A DNA stretch of 64,000 bases, from positions 1-64,000 of the forward strand of contig JADZFO010000031.1 in the NCBI GenBank assembly GCA_020849855.1, given 5' to 3'. The notes below the pieces were generated by a model, which saw only the letters and a program-made list of their open reading frames with translations, had not been told where the DNA came from and made no database searches. Source of the DNA: a bacterium (GTDB lineage: Bacteria; 4484-113; JAFGCY01). A program made the translations under genes and the position numbers. The stretch's first letter is position 1. Each line of letters begins with the position of its first letter. Positions 1 through 7,677 of this stretch are shown here, one piece after another.

Positions 1-371
1 ACCCCGGCGCACATCGCAGTCGCTCGCAGGCTGCTCCTCCAGATCCGCTCGGTCCTCAGATCCGGCCAGCCATTCTTCAACCCGGAAAGTAGATCCTCGT
101 GTTGACAAGTAACACGGTATCTACGGGAACTTAGATCAGCAGTCGACTCGCAGCAGGGAATGACCGGCAACGATATTCCGATTCACCGACACATGGATCT
201 CCGCGCATTCGACTTTCGACCTTCGACTATCGACCTTCGACCTGCAGTCTGCCTCACCGGCACGGGGGCCAGCGCTGCTGTTAAGTGGTGACGCTGTGCC
301 GGCACGGGCGCCGGCGCTGCCGCGGCCTGCGCTATGCTTCCGCCGTGCCCACAGCGCTGATGCCATCGGTG
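1..371. other. gene-poor left end
   Basis: No reading frame in these 371 bases has a convincing start, codon pattern or recognisable protein. A TTGACA hexamer lies at 102-107 but has no -10 box at the right distance. The only clear structure is the short tandem repeat at 208-242. The window edge may cut the end of an element or gene lying further left. Confidence 0.5.
208..242. repeat. 5 x 7-bp tandem repeat TTCGACY
   Basis: Five consecutive 7-mers read TTCGACT, TTCGACC, TTCGACT, ATCGACC and TTCGACC. They are directly visible and nearly perfect. The block is non-coding and lies about 390 bases upstream of the AT-rich island. Its function is unknown. Confidence 0.8.
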
Positions 372-617
372 ATGGAGGTTCTGCTGAACCTGCCGCATCC
401 CCTGCCTGAGATCTGGCTGGTCTGGGCCGTGCTGCTGCCCTGGCAGGTCAGCTACCTGATCAACAAGAAGAACATCCGCAGCCAGCTGCGCTCGGGCGCC
501 GAGCTGTTCAACTTCCGCGAGCTGCTGGCGGTGGGCTGCGTGGGCGGCTTCATCCTGCTGAGCTTCATCTTCGCCTACTGCACCTGGCTGACCCTGCGGC
601 TCGCCGGGGCGGTGTAG
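372..617 (+). CDS. small two-helix membrane protein, unknown
   Basis: This 81-residue protein begins MEVLLNLPHPLPEIWLVWAV and has two likely membrane helices, around residues 12-25 and 55-75. A charged loop (NKKNIRSQLRSG) separates them. Codon use is GC-rich like the chromosome, unlike the next four genes. The start is uncertain: ATG 372 and ATG 360 both lack a good SD, and GTG 345 is also in frame. I recognise no family. It ends 13 bases before the promoter of the AT-rich operon and probably marks native sequence beside that island. Confidence 0.5.
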   Translation: MEVLLNLPHPLPEIWLVWAVLLPWQVSYLINKKNIRSQLRSGAELFNFRELLAVGCVGGFILLSFIFAYCTWLTLRLAGAV

Positions 618-630
618 AGCAGCATCATTA

Positions 631-659
631 TTGCCATTACGCGAATCCACTGGTACTAT
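631..659 (+). promoter_or_regulatory. sigma70-type promoter of the AT-rich operon
   Basis: TTGCCA (631-636), a 17-base spacer and TACTAT (654-659) make a close match to the housekeeping consensus. Transcription would start near 666. A GGGGG ribosome-binding site at 675-679 precedes the GTG start at 686 by six bases. Confidence 0.65.
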
Positions 660-685
660 TAAGGAGCTCAGATAGGGGGTTTCAA

Positions 686-1135
686 GTGTTCGAAAAGACA
701 GAAGCGTCACTCTTGACTCACTTGGGGCTAATCCAAGGGATTATTTCTCGGCTTTCCGGTAACTCTGTGACAATCAAGAACTTTGCAATAACGATTGTCA
801 CCGCTTTGGCAGCTGCTGCTATTACTGCACATAGCACTGCTTTAATGTTGGTGAGCGTCATTCCTTTGATTGCCTTTGCTGTAACAGACGCTTACTACGT
901 CTACGTTGAACGGTCATTCATAGAATTGTACAACTCCGTGAGACTCGGGCAGCTCGAAGATACTTCTGATTTCATGACAATGGACTATCATCAAGTAAAG
1001 ACCCGCGTATCGTATTTTGCCGCTCTAACTGCACCCTCTGTGTTGCCCTTCTATGTAGTACTTCTTGCCGGTGTTGCAGCATTTACAATTCTCATCGCTT
1101 TTACACATGCTGCAGACCTAGGGTCAGCAACATGA
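686..1135 (+). CDS. SLATT-like membrane protein, candidate effector
   Basis: This 149-residue protein has a helical N-terminus with the pattern LIQGIISRLSGNS, a membrane hairpin around residues 33-75 that runs into DAYYVYVERSF, and a third hydrophobic segment near 115-142. The order (IQ..I.R...NS, two membrane helices, DAYY..ER.F..LY) resembles SLATT-type proteins. From established knowledge, these often act as membrane-perturbing effectors in nucleotide-linked conflict systems. It is the first of four genes joined by stop/start overlaps (ATGA at 1132). Base composition is visibly AT-rich compared with both flanks, suggesting transfer. GTG start, with an SD six bases upstream. The family assignment is by pattern only. 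Confidence 0.6.
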   Translation: MFEKTEASLLTHLGLIQGIISRLSGNSVTIKNFAITIVTALAAAAITAHSTALMLVSVIPLIAFAVTDAYYVYVERSFIELYNSVRLGQLEDTSDFMTMDYHQVKTRVSYFAALTAPSVLPFYVVLLAGVAAFTILIAFTHAADLGSAT

Positions 1136-2442
1136 TGTACACTCTGCTAAATCACAAAGACAACACTCTGATCCACGAGTTATTGCTTGACGCAGATGTT
1201 CACCCCTTACGATTAAGTTCCACCATAGATAGTTTTTCAGATCCGTTGTGCTTCTTATCGGACACAGGTCTTACTTACAAGTTGCTTGCCGACACAGGCT
1301 ATAGCTGCGTGCAGGACTGGCTAGCGCACATCAATGAATGGCTACGCAAACTCGAGACGCCATCAGGCTCTCATCCCCGAACTGAGCGTGTACTTTATGC
1401 GTTATACAATAGGTTTAAGGAAAGGCTAATAGTTAAGCTCAATAATGCCCGTAAGTCAGTGCACGCCTTTCCTGAAAGGGGAGAAATACTGACTTTCACG
1501 TCGTCCATCTCTCACTGTCTAATGCTAGAGTACACTCTTGAGAGAACAGCACCACGAATATCACACTTAGCAGTAATCGAGAATCCGAAATCCATTTATG
1601 ATGTATGGGCAACCATTCCAACATTGACATCTAATAGACATGGATTGCTTAAACGATTATTAGTATCCGGTCATAAGATAATCTACTATCGCGACACACT
1701 TGTTTATGTTGATCGGCGAAGCGAATCAAGAGTATTTGGACCCTCCATTGATACTCTGCTTATGTCGGAAGCTCTTATGTCGTATGTTGAAGTCACAGCT
1801 CCTCCCAACAAGAGATGCGACGTCCTGGAGATAGGGTGTGGGAGTGGTTTGGCGACAGCGGTATTATTAAGAAGCACGATTGAGTGTAGACGCGCCCTTC
1901 TCATTGATATAGAACCTGAAGCAATTCTATGCACCTACAAAAATCTGAAGTTGAACGGTCTAGTTCAGTCTTCAAGGGACTTATCAAGATTATCTCTCTT
2001 ACTTGGCAGTTTTGAACCTGCGGAGATGTGCCAGTCCTTCGACATCGTTATATGTAACCCTCCCTATGTTCCTTACGCTCCTACCAGATCAGTTTCCACT
2101 TCAGATGGACTGCGTATGCGCGCTATTGCTGGATTGGAGTTAATCACTGATCTCCTCTTGAATCTAACTCCAATATTAACAACGAATGGGGTTGCAGTCA
2201 TTATTGTCAATGGAGCGACAATTGATTCTTTACTCCAAGTGTTTGAGGCTCTTCGTGAAGACGGCTTTGAGTTAACCTTCCTATTAGGAGAAGATGGACT
2301 AGAGGTTCAATTTGATCTGGATGAAATCAATTCTGACCAAGTATGGCTTTCATGGCTCATGGACAAAGGCTGGGTGTATGAGAGGGCCAACATACTGTTT
2401 CATTCAATTCAGGCAATTGCAGTTAGGAGACTTGTTCAATGA
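1132..2442 (+). CDS. class I SAM methyltransferase, NPPY type, with unknown N-terminal domain
   Basis: This 436-residue protein has an N-terminal half (about 1-220) that I do not recognise. The C-terminal half is a Rossmann methyltransferase: motif I VLEIGCGSGLATA near 233-245, an acidic residue after strand 2 (LIDIEPEA), and motif IV DIVICNPPYVPY near 304-315. NPPY is known from enzymes that methylate amide or exocyclic nitrogens (PrmC/HemK, adenine-N6 families). It is not PrmC itself, because the N-terminal half and context differ. It overlaps both neighbours by four bases (ATGA), so translation is coupled. The substrate is unknown. In this context it may modify a nucleotide, protein or small molecule. 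Confidence 0.75.
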   Translation: MMYTLLNHKDNTLIHELLLDADVHPLRLSSTIDSFSDPLCFLSDTGLTYKLLADTGYSCVQDWLAHINEWLRKLETPSGSHPRTERVLYALYNRFKERLIVKLNNARKSVHAFPERGEILTFTSSISHCLMLEYTLERTAPRISHLAVIENPKSIYDVWATIPTLTSNRHGLLKRLLVSGHKIIYYRDTLVYVDRRSESRVFGPSIDTLLMSEALMSYVEVTAPPNKRCDVLEIGCGSGLATAVLLRSTIECRRALLIDIEPEAILCTYKNLKLNGLVQSSRDLSRLSLLLGSFEPAEMCQSFDIVICNPPYVPYAPTRSVSTSDGLRMRAIAGLELITDLLLNLTPILTTNGVAVIIVNGATIDSLLQVFEALREDGFELTFLLGEDGLEVQFDLDEINSDQVWLSWLMDKGWVYERANILFHSIQAIAVRRLVQ

Positions 2443-2963
2443 CAACTCAGAAATGGGACGGCTTGGTATTGAGATTTAGGGATCTCGTTACCGACTTGGG
2501 AGGAACTATTAGCGAGCACTCAACAATCGCTGCTGAATTTGGCTCTGTTTGGTGGGGATGGTGGAAGAAGCAGTACGAGGTTGTACCCAAAGAAGTGTTC
2601 ATTGAACTCGCCGAGCGGGTTTCAGTTAGCAACAATGAGTACGTGTACCTCTTTGATGCGGGACAAGGATTGATGTATAGAGCCGGTCTGATTGAAGTAC
2701 GAACTTCACCTAATGACACTGGCATTCAAGTACCCGATTCGCACTTATGTCCTGAGTACTACCAAAGGGGAAAGTATTTTGCATGGTTTCTTCTTTCTTC
2801 GATAACTCCTATTACTCTAGAGGAATTGAATGCTAGCTTTGTGGAATTTCCGACCCGCGGTGATACAAAATTCAGTGATTTGAGAGGGGCGAGGATTATT
2901 GAGCAAGAGCAGTTGAGGGCGACCGACGTTACCTTATGGCAAATAGCTATCAACAGCAAGTAA
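2439..2963 (+). CDS. WWGWWKK-motif protein, unknown
   Basis: This soluble 174-residue protein carries two striking motifs, FGSVWWGWWKKQYEVVP near residues 31-47 and EYVYLFDAGQGLMYRAG near 66-82. They are followed by PDSHLCPEYYQRGKYFAWF. Alternating beta strands and clustered tryptophans suggest a small beta-barrel or sensor domain, which is inference only. I recall similar WWGWW modules at the N-termini of larger prokaryotic conflict proteins but cannot name a family. It starts in an ATGA overlap with the methyltransferase and ends in a TAATG overlap with the HAD gene, so it belongs to the same translationally coupled unit. Confidence 0.55.
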   Translation: MTTQKWDGLVLRFRDLVTDLGGTISEHSTIAAEFGSVWWGWWKKQYEVVPKEVFIELAERVSVSNNEYVYLFDAGQGLMYRAGLIEVRTSPNDTGIQVPDSHLCPEYYQRGKYFAWFLLSSITPITLEELNASFVEFPTRGDTKFSDLRGARIIEQEQLRATDVTLWQIAINSK

Positions 2964-3841
2964 TGTTGATAAGAGCTGCTTTAATAGACGTAGACAACAC
3001 CTTGTATGACTGGGTTGACTTCTTTGCGCCATCATTTAGGGCCATGGTTCATGCCTTGGCTAAGCAGGTGCATCTATCAGAGGATGCACTGTATGAACAG
3101 TTTAGGACTGTGTACCACTACCATGGGACTTTAGAGTGGAATTTTGCCGTTCAAGAGTTGGATGTGTGTAATGGACTTCCACACGAAGAGGTCGTACGTC
3201 TTGCCAGGTTAGCTCGGCATGCTTTCAAGCAGTCTAGGCGAAAGAACCTTAACCTATATCCCGGTGTGTATGATACTCTTTGTTGGTTGCGCTCAAACGG
3301 GTGCATACTCATTGCCGCGACCAATTCTCCGGCCTATCTAGCCAAAACGAGACTCAAGGAGTTGAAGGTTGAAGATCTTTTTAACTGGATAATTGGTTGG
3401 GAAGGGCGACCATTACCCACTGATACTGTGACAGAAAAGGTATCTAGGCTTGGTGGACAAGGTATTATGGGATCCCGTTCTATCGCAAAACTTGTCCGAC
3501 TTCCGGCTGAGGATCTCAAGCCCAGCTCGAGAATGTATGAGTTGGCACTAAAGATAGCAGGTGTTCGCCCCACTGAGGCAATTGCTATTGGGGACAGCAT
3601 TGTCAAGGATCTAGTACCGGGAATTGAGCTTGGCATACATGTCTATTGGGCAAAATACGGCACAAGAAGAAACGAAAGAAATTTTGACACAATTCTTCGC
3701 CTAACTCATTGGAGTGCTGACAAAATCAGCAGCACCTATGATGAGACGATTCTTGACGGTGTGAATGTCCTTGAGCGTTTTGATATTCTGCGGAAGTTGA
3801 TTAGGCTTCCGCAGATGATGCTTCCTTTGGATGGGGAGTAA
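2963..3841 (+). CDS. HAD-superfamily hydrolase
   Basis: This 292-residue protein starts at the ATG of a TAATG overlap. It shows all HAD motifs: motif I DVDNTLYDW near residues 8-16, motif II ATNSP near 124-128, motif III lysine in the KPSSRMYELALK stretch near 182-193, and motif IV IGDSIVKDLVPG near 206-217. A helical cap lies between motifs I and II, as in type C1 HAD phosphatases. An extra segment (about 150-180, GGQGIMGSRS) before motif III is unusual. HAD enzymes of this kind remove phosphate from small molecules. As the last gene of the AT-rich operon it could destroy or make a signalling nucleotide, which is inference. Confidence 0.8.
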   Translation: MLIRAALIDVDNTLYDWVDFFAPSFRAMVHALAKQVHLSEDALYEQFRTVYHYHGTLEWNFAVQELDVCNGLPHEEVVRLARLARHAFKQSRRKNLNLYPGVYDTLCWLRSNGCILIAATNSPAYLAKTRLKELKVEDLFNWIIGWEGRPLPTDTVTEKVSRLGGQGIMGSRSIAKLVRLPAEDLKPSSRMYELALKIAGVRPTEAIAIGDSIVKDLVPGIELGIHVYWAKYGTRRNERNFDTILRLTHWSADKISSTYDETILDGVNVLERFDILRKLIRLPQMMLPLDGE

Positions 3842-3865
3842 ATCAGGCGCTTCTTCCGGCTGTTG

Positions 3866-4636
3866 TTACCCCGTCGGGGGCACGATGCCGCCGGGACCGC
3901 CGCTCTGCGGGGCGACCGCCTGCATGAAGGCGTACTTCAGGTCCGAGATCAGCTGCGCCAGCTGCTGGCGGTCCTGGGGGTGCAGCTCGCTTTCCAGGCG
4001 CAGCACCAGGAACTCCAGCACATCAATGGCCAGGCGCGCCTGGGCCAGGTTCTGGGTCACCAGGCCGGTGGTGGGGTCCGGCGCGCGGCCCAGGCCGATC
4101 AGCGCGAAGTTCAGCAGCAGGCCCAGCTGGGCCTGCAGATAGCGGGACAGCCCGCCGGCGAAGACCTGACGCAACTGGGCCATCTCCAGGGCGGCCGCGG
4201 CCTGCTCTTCATCGCTCATCTCCGCTTCGCCGAGGCCCTCCTGCGGCCCGCCGAGGCCGCCCATGGCCGCGTCTGAGCCTGCCTGGACATCCTCATGTCC
4301 CCAGGGCGCCACATCGTCATGCAGCTCAGCCGTGCCGGCCGAAGGCAGGGGCTCGGGAGTCGGCACCTGCGGGCGCTGGGGCGCCGCGCCGGGGAAGTCC
4401 AGCACCTCGGCGGCTTCCTCCGGGGTCACGCGGGCAGACTGCGCCTCCGGCTCGCGGGCCATGGCCGCGCCAGCTTCAGCGCCTGCCGCAGCTTCGGCCT
4501 CAGCCGCTGCAGCGGCCCCCGCCTCTTCTTCTTCCAGGTCCTCAATATCGCGGCTGTGGCGCTTGTCGGAGATCACCACGCGCACTTCGCGCTCGCCGTC
4601 CTCGCGTTCGTCCCGTTCGTCGTAACCAAAAGCCAT
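3866..4636 (-). CDS. DUF1844-domain protein
   Basis: The 256-residue protein has an acidic, alanine-rich, probably disordered N-terminal region (1-165) and a C-terminal helical domain. The latter reads LLLNFALIGLGRAPDPTTG, then LAQARLAIDVLEFL and a final helix, which matches DUF1844. The function of that family is unknown. It is divergent from ychF. A TATCTT box six bases before its ATG suggests a leaderless transcript. Confidence 0.8.
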   Translation of the reverse strand: MAFGYDERDEREDGEREVRVVISDKRHSRDIEDLEEEEAGAAAAAEAEAAAGAEAGAAMAREPEAQSARVTPEEAAEVLDFPGAAPQRPQVPTPEPLPSAGTAELHDDVAPWGHEDVQAGSDAAMGGLGGPQEGLGEAEMSDEEQAAAALEMAQLRQVFAGGLSRYLQAQLGLLLNFALIGLGRAPDPTTGLVTQNLAQARLAIDVLEFLVLRLESELHPQDRQQLAQLISDLKYAFMQAVAPQSGGPGGIVPPTG

Positions 4637-4642
4637 AACTAG

Positions 4643-4648
4643 AAGATA
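4643..4648 (-). promoter_or_regulatory. -10 box abutting the DUF1844 gene start
   Basis: On the minus strand TATCTT is followed by six bases and then ATG at 4636, so transcription should begin at or next to the start codon. Confidence 0.45.
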
Positions 4649-4691
4649 CCATCCAGCCCGCCGGAAGATCGCAGGCCCCGCGCGTAGCCAC

Positions 4692-4697
4692 TATAAT
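4692..4697 (+). promoter_or_regulatory. -10 box of ychF, near-leaderless
   Basis: Perfect TATAAT, eight bases before the ATG at 4706, with no SD between. The expected start of transcription is two bases before the ATG. Confidence 0.6.
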
Positions 4698-4705
4698 CCC
4701 GCGCC

Positions 4706-5788
4706 ATGCCAGTAGTTGGATTTTTCGGCGCCCCCGGCAGCGGGAAGAGCACCGTCTTCAAAGCCCTGACCCGCCTGTCAGCCCCGGCGCAGTACCTGAC
4801 CGCCGACCTTAAGCCGCACCAGGCTGTGGTCAAGATCCCGGACGCGCGCCTGGACAAGCTGGTGGAGCTGGTGCAGCCGCGCAGCATCGTCAACGCGACC
4901 TGCGAGTTCATGGACATCCCGGGCTTCGACCCCAGTTCGACGGAAAAGAAGCTCAAGACCGCCGTGCTGGAGCACTACCGGCGCTGCGACGCTTTGGCCC
5001 TGGTGGTGAACCTCTGGGAGCCCGAGGCCGAGCGTCTCTTCAGCCCCCTGTCCGAGGCTAACAGCCTCTTGGAAGAGCTGTCCCTGCTGGACCTGGTGAC
5101 GGTGGAGAACGCCATCGCCCGCACGGAGAAGGCCGCCAAGCACAAGACCGACAAGGAAGCCGAGGCGAAATACGCCGCGCTGAAGAAGATCCATCCCCTG
5201 CTGGAAGAGGGCCAGTCCCTGCGCCAGATGGACCTGGAGCCCGAGGAGGAGCGCGTGCTGCGCGATCTGGCCCTGCTTTCGGCCAAGCCGCTGATCGTGG
5301 TGCTGAACGTGGCCGACAACGCGGCCCGCGAAGGCGCCGCGGCGCCCGGCCTTGCGGAGCTGCAGGCCCTGTGCGAGCGCCAGAGCCTGTCCCAGGTGCG
5401 CATGGCCGCGCGCCTGGAGGCCGAGCTGTCTGAGATGGAGGAAGGCGAGGCGGCGGAATACATGGCCGAGTTCGGCGTCAGCGAGCCGGCCCTGCCGCGC
5501 TTTATCCACAGCGCCTTCAGCGCCCTGGGCCTGATTGTCTTCTTCACCGCCGGCGAGCAGGAAGTCCGGGCCTGGCCCCTGCGCCGCGGCTCGAACGCGC
5601 AGCAGGCCGCGGGGGTCATACATTCCGACCTGGCGCGCGGTTTCATCCGCGCTGAGACGACGGCCTACGGCGATTACGTGCAATACAATGGCATTGCCGG
5701 AGCCAAGGCTGCGGGCAAGGTGCGCCTTGAAGGCAAGGACTACATAGTGGCGGATGGGGATGTAATGCTGATCCGCTTCAACGTCTAG
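4706..5788 (+). CDS. ychF: YchF/OLA1 family ATPase
   Basis: At 360 residues this is the normal YchF length. The N-terminal P-loop is GAPGSGKST (residues 8-16), G3 is DIPG, and the nucleotide-specificity motif is NVAD. A coiled-coil insertion is present. The C-terminal TGS region carries the family hallmarks FFTAGEQEVRAWPLRRG, AAGVIHSDLARGFIRAE and RLEGKDYIVADGDV. The family binds ATP and associates with ribosomes and stress responses. The P-loop is odd: the usual family form is GLPNVGKST, whereas this has a more kinase-like GxxGSGKST. The spacing to the TATAAT box implies a leaderless or near-leaderless transcript. Confidence 0.95.
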   Translation: MPVVGFFGAPGSGKSTVFKALTRLSAPAQYLTADLKPHQAVVKIPDARLDKLVELVQPRSIVNATCEFMDIPGFDPSSTEKKLKTAVLEHYRRCDALALVVNLWEPEAERLFSPLSEANSLLEELSLLDLVTVENAIARTEKAAKHKTDKEAEAKYAALKKIHPLLEEGQSLRQMDLEPEEERVLRDLALLSAKPLIVVLNVADNAAREGAAAPGLAELQALCERQSLSQVRMAARLEAELSEMEEGEAAEYMAEFGVSEPALPRFIHSAFSALGLIVFFTAGEQEVRAWPLRRGSNAQQAAGVIHSDLARGFIRAETTAYGDYVQYNGIAGAKAAGKVRLEGKDYIVADGDVMLIRFNV

Positions 5789-5857
5789 GCCCGGCAACCT
5801 CGCCAGCGCCGGCCAGACAGACGCGCTGCCCCCGGGCGCACAGAGAGGTTGCTAAAG

Positions 5858-7675
5858 ATGATCTTCCGCAATGATTGGCGCCCCGCGCTGGCCGCTGCAT
5901 TGACAACGGCCGGTCTGCTGTGCACCGGCCTGGCCCAGGCGGCCGAGCAGCAGTCGCTGAAGCCCGAGCAGATCCGGGACAAGCATGCCGAGGCCGCGCG
6001 TCGGTATATGGCCAACCTGGACCAGGGCTTCAAGCTGACGGGCTCCATTGACGAGAACGGCTCACCGGGCCTGTTCAACGCCTATTTCCTGGGCGACACC
6101 TCCCTGGTGGAACAGCGCTTCGGCTCCCTGCGCTCGGTGTCCTATATGGGCCCCCAGGGGCACTGGAGCGGCACGGCCTATTCGCTGCCTTACCAGTTTG
6201 AGGACGCCGACAACCCGGCGGAGGCCTCCCTGGCCCTGCTGTCCCAGGGCAAGTACCTTGACCCGCCCTACTGGGAACACTTCAAGTTTGAGGGCGAGGA
6301 CGCCGGCGGCTACAACTTCACCTTCAGCCCCCCGGGCCTGCCGCAGCTGAAAGTGGTGCTCTACAACGATCCCGGCACCCCCGAGTTCCTGCAGGTGATG
6401 AGCGTCGAAGTGCCGCTGTGCGCGGATGACCCGCAGTCCGTGACCTACCGCAGCTTCTACTTCTATCAGAGCGACGGCAAGGGCGGCCTGCTGACCCTGC
6501 GCGAGACCGGCCGCGAGATTGACCACGACGGCGAGACCACCTCCAGCAGCGAGTACACCGTGACCGGCTTTGAGCCGCTCAGCGCGCTGCCCACGGATGT
6601 CAGCGTGGACTTCGCCCGCAACCCGGTGGGGCCGGCGGCGGGCCTCAGCGCCCCTGCTGAGATTCCCTGCGACGTTTCCAAGATGTACTTCCTGGTGCCT
6701 CTGCACTTCCCGGGCAGCGACAAGACCTTCACCTTCCTCTTCGATACCGGCGCCTCGGCCAGCCTCTTTAATGAAGAGGCCTGGACGGCGGCGGGGATGA
6801 AGAGCGACCTGCAGGTCAACGGCCACGGGCACGGCTCGCGGGTGAAGTTTGAGCTGGGCCTGTGCGGCTCGGCCTCGGTCGGCGCTGCCGGCGCCCCGGC
6901 GCAGCAGAGCGCGCCGCTGGGCCCCTTCCCGGTGGCCAAGATTGACAGCGCCAACACGGCGGTGCTCAGCGCCCTGTCCTCCTACGGCGCCTCGGGCATC
7001 CTGGGCGTCTCACTGCTGCACCAGTATGTGGTGACCTTTGACCATATGGGCGGCAAGCTGGTGCTGACCCCGCGCCAGCTCTTCGACCCGGCGAATCTGT
7101 CCAAGCCGAACGTGGAATTCTGGCTGGACGTGGAGGACCTGATCTACTTCACCGGCCAGCTTAACGACGGCCAGCGCGCCGAGGACATCAAGGGCGATGT
7201 GGTGCTGGATACCGGCATGCAGCAGCAGCTGAGCCTGCTGGGCGAGACCATCAACCGCCTGGGCCTGAACTTCGAGAAGCAGGGCGCCACCCCCAGCACC
7301 GTGCTGGGCGGCGTGCGCAAGTTTGAGAACATCACCGTGCCGCGCTTCGCCATCGGGCCCCTGGCCTGGGACAAGGTGCCGGCCACAGTCACGGCCGACG
7401 ACCGCGGCAGCCTTTCAGGCCGCGGCCTGCTGGGCTTTGTGGGCGTGCCGCTCTTCTTTGTGAACAAGATCACCGTCGACTGCTTCGCCCAGCGCATGTA
7501 TATCGAGGCGCCCAGCGAGGAAGCGATGCAGGTGCTGCAGGAGCAGATGCAGCAGATGCAGCAGCAGATGCAGATGCTCAACGGCAGCCAGCCGGACAGC
7601 GGCCCCGAAGGCGGCCTGCTGGCCCCCGGCAGCCCGCCGATGGAGCAGCCGCAGAGCGGGGAGCCGCAGGCCTGA
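5858..7675 (+). CDS. secreted two-lobe aspartic-protease-like protein (paralogue 1)
   Basis: This 605-residue protein has a signal peptide (about 1-28, ending GLAQA). It continues with a LolA-like beta-rich region of about 200 residues and two aspartic-protease-type motifs. The first is FLFDTGASASLF with Asp296. The second is VLDTGMQQQ with Asp451. The spacing of about 155 residues suggests two retropepsin-like lobes pairing as in pepsin. A glutamine/methionine-rich tail ends the protein. ATG 5858 is chosen because an AGAGAGG SD precedes it, although an in-frame TTG lies at 5849. It overlaps no gene but is followed two bases later by its paralogue, so they are probably co-translated. Activity is inferred from the motifs. 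Confidence 0.7.
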   Translation: MIFRNDWRPALAAALTTAGLLCTGLAQAAEQQSLKPEQIRDKHAEAARRYMANLDQGFKLTGSIDENGSPGLFNAYFLGDTSLVEQRFGSLRSVSYMGPQGHWSGTAYSLPYQFEDADNPAEASLALLSQGKYLDPPYWEHFKFEGEDAGGYNFTFSPPGLPQLKVVLYNDPGTPEFLQVMSVEVPLCADDPQSVTYRSFYFYQSDGKGGLLTLRETGREIDHDGETTSSSEYTVTGFEPLSALPTDVSVDFARNPVGPAAGLSAPAEIPCDVSKMYFLVPLHFPGSDKTFTFLFDTGASASLFNEEAWTAAGMKSDLQVNGHGHGSRVKFELGLCGSASVGAAGAPAQQSAPLGPFPVAKIDSANTAVLSALSSYGASGILGVSLLHQYVVTFDHMGGKLVLTPRQLFDPANLSKPNVEFWLDVEDLIYFTGQLNDGQRAEDIKGDVVLDTGMQQQLSLLGETINRLGLNFEKQGATPSTVLGGVRKFENITVPRFAIGPLAWDKVPATVTADDRGSLSGRGLLGFVGVPLFFVNKITVDCFAQRMYIEAPSEEAMQVLQEQMQQMQQQMQMLNGSQPDSGPEGGLLAPGSPPMEQPQSGEPQA

Positions 7676-7677
7676 GC

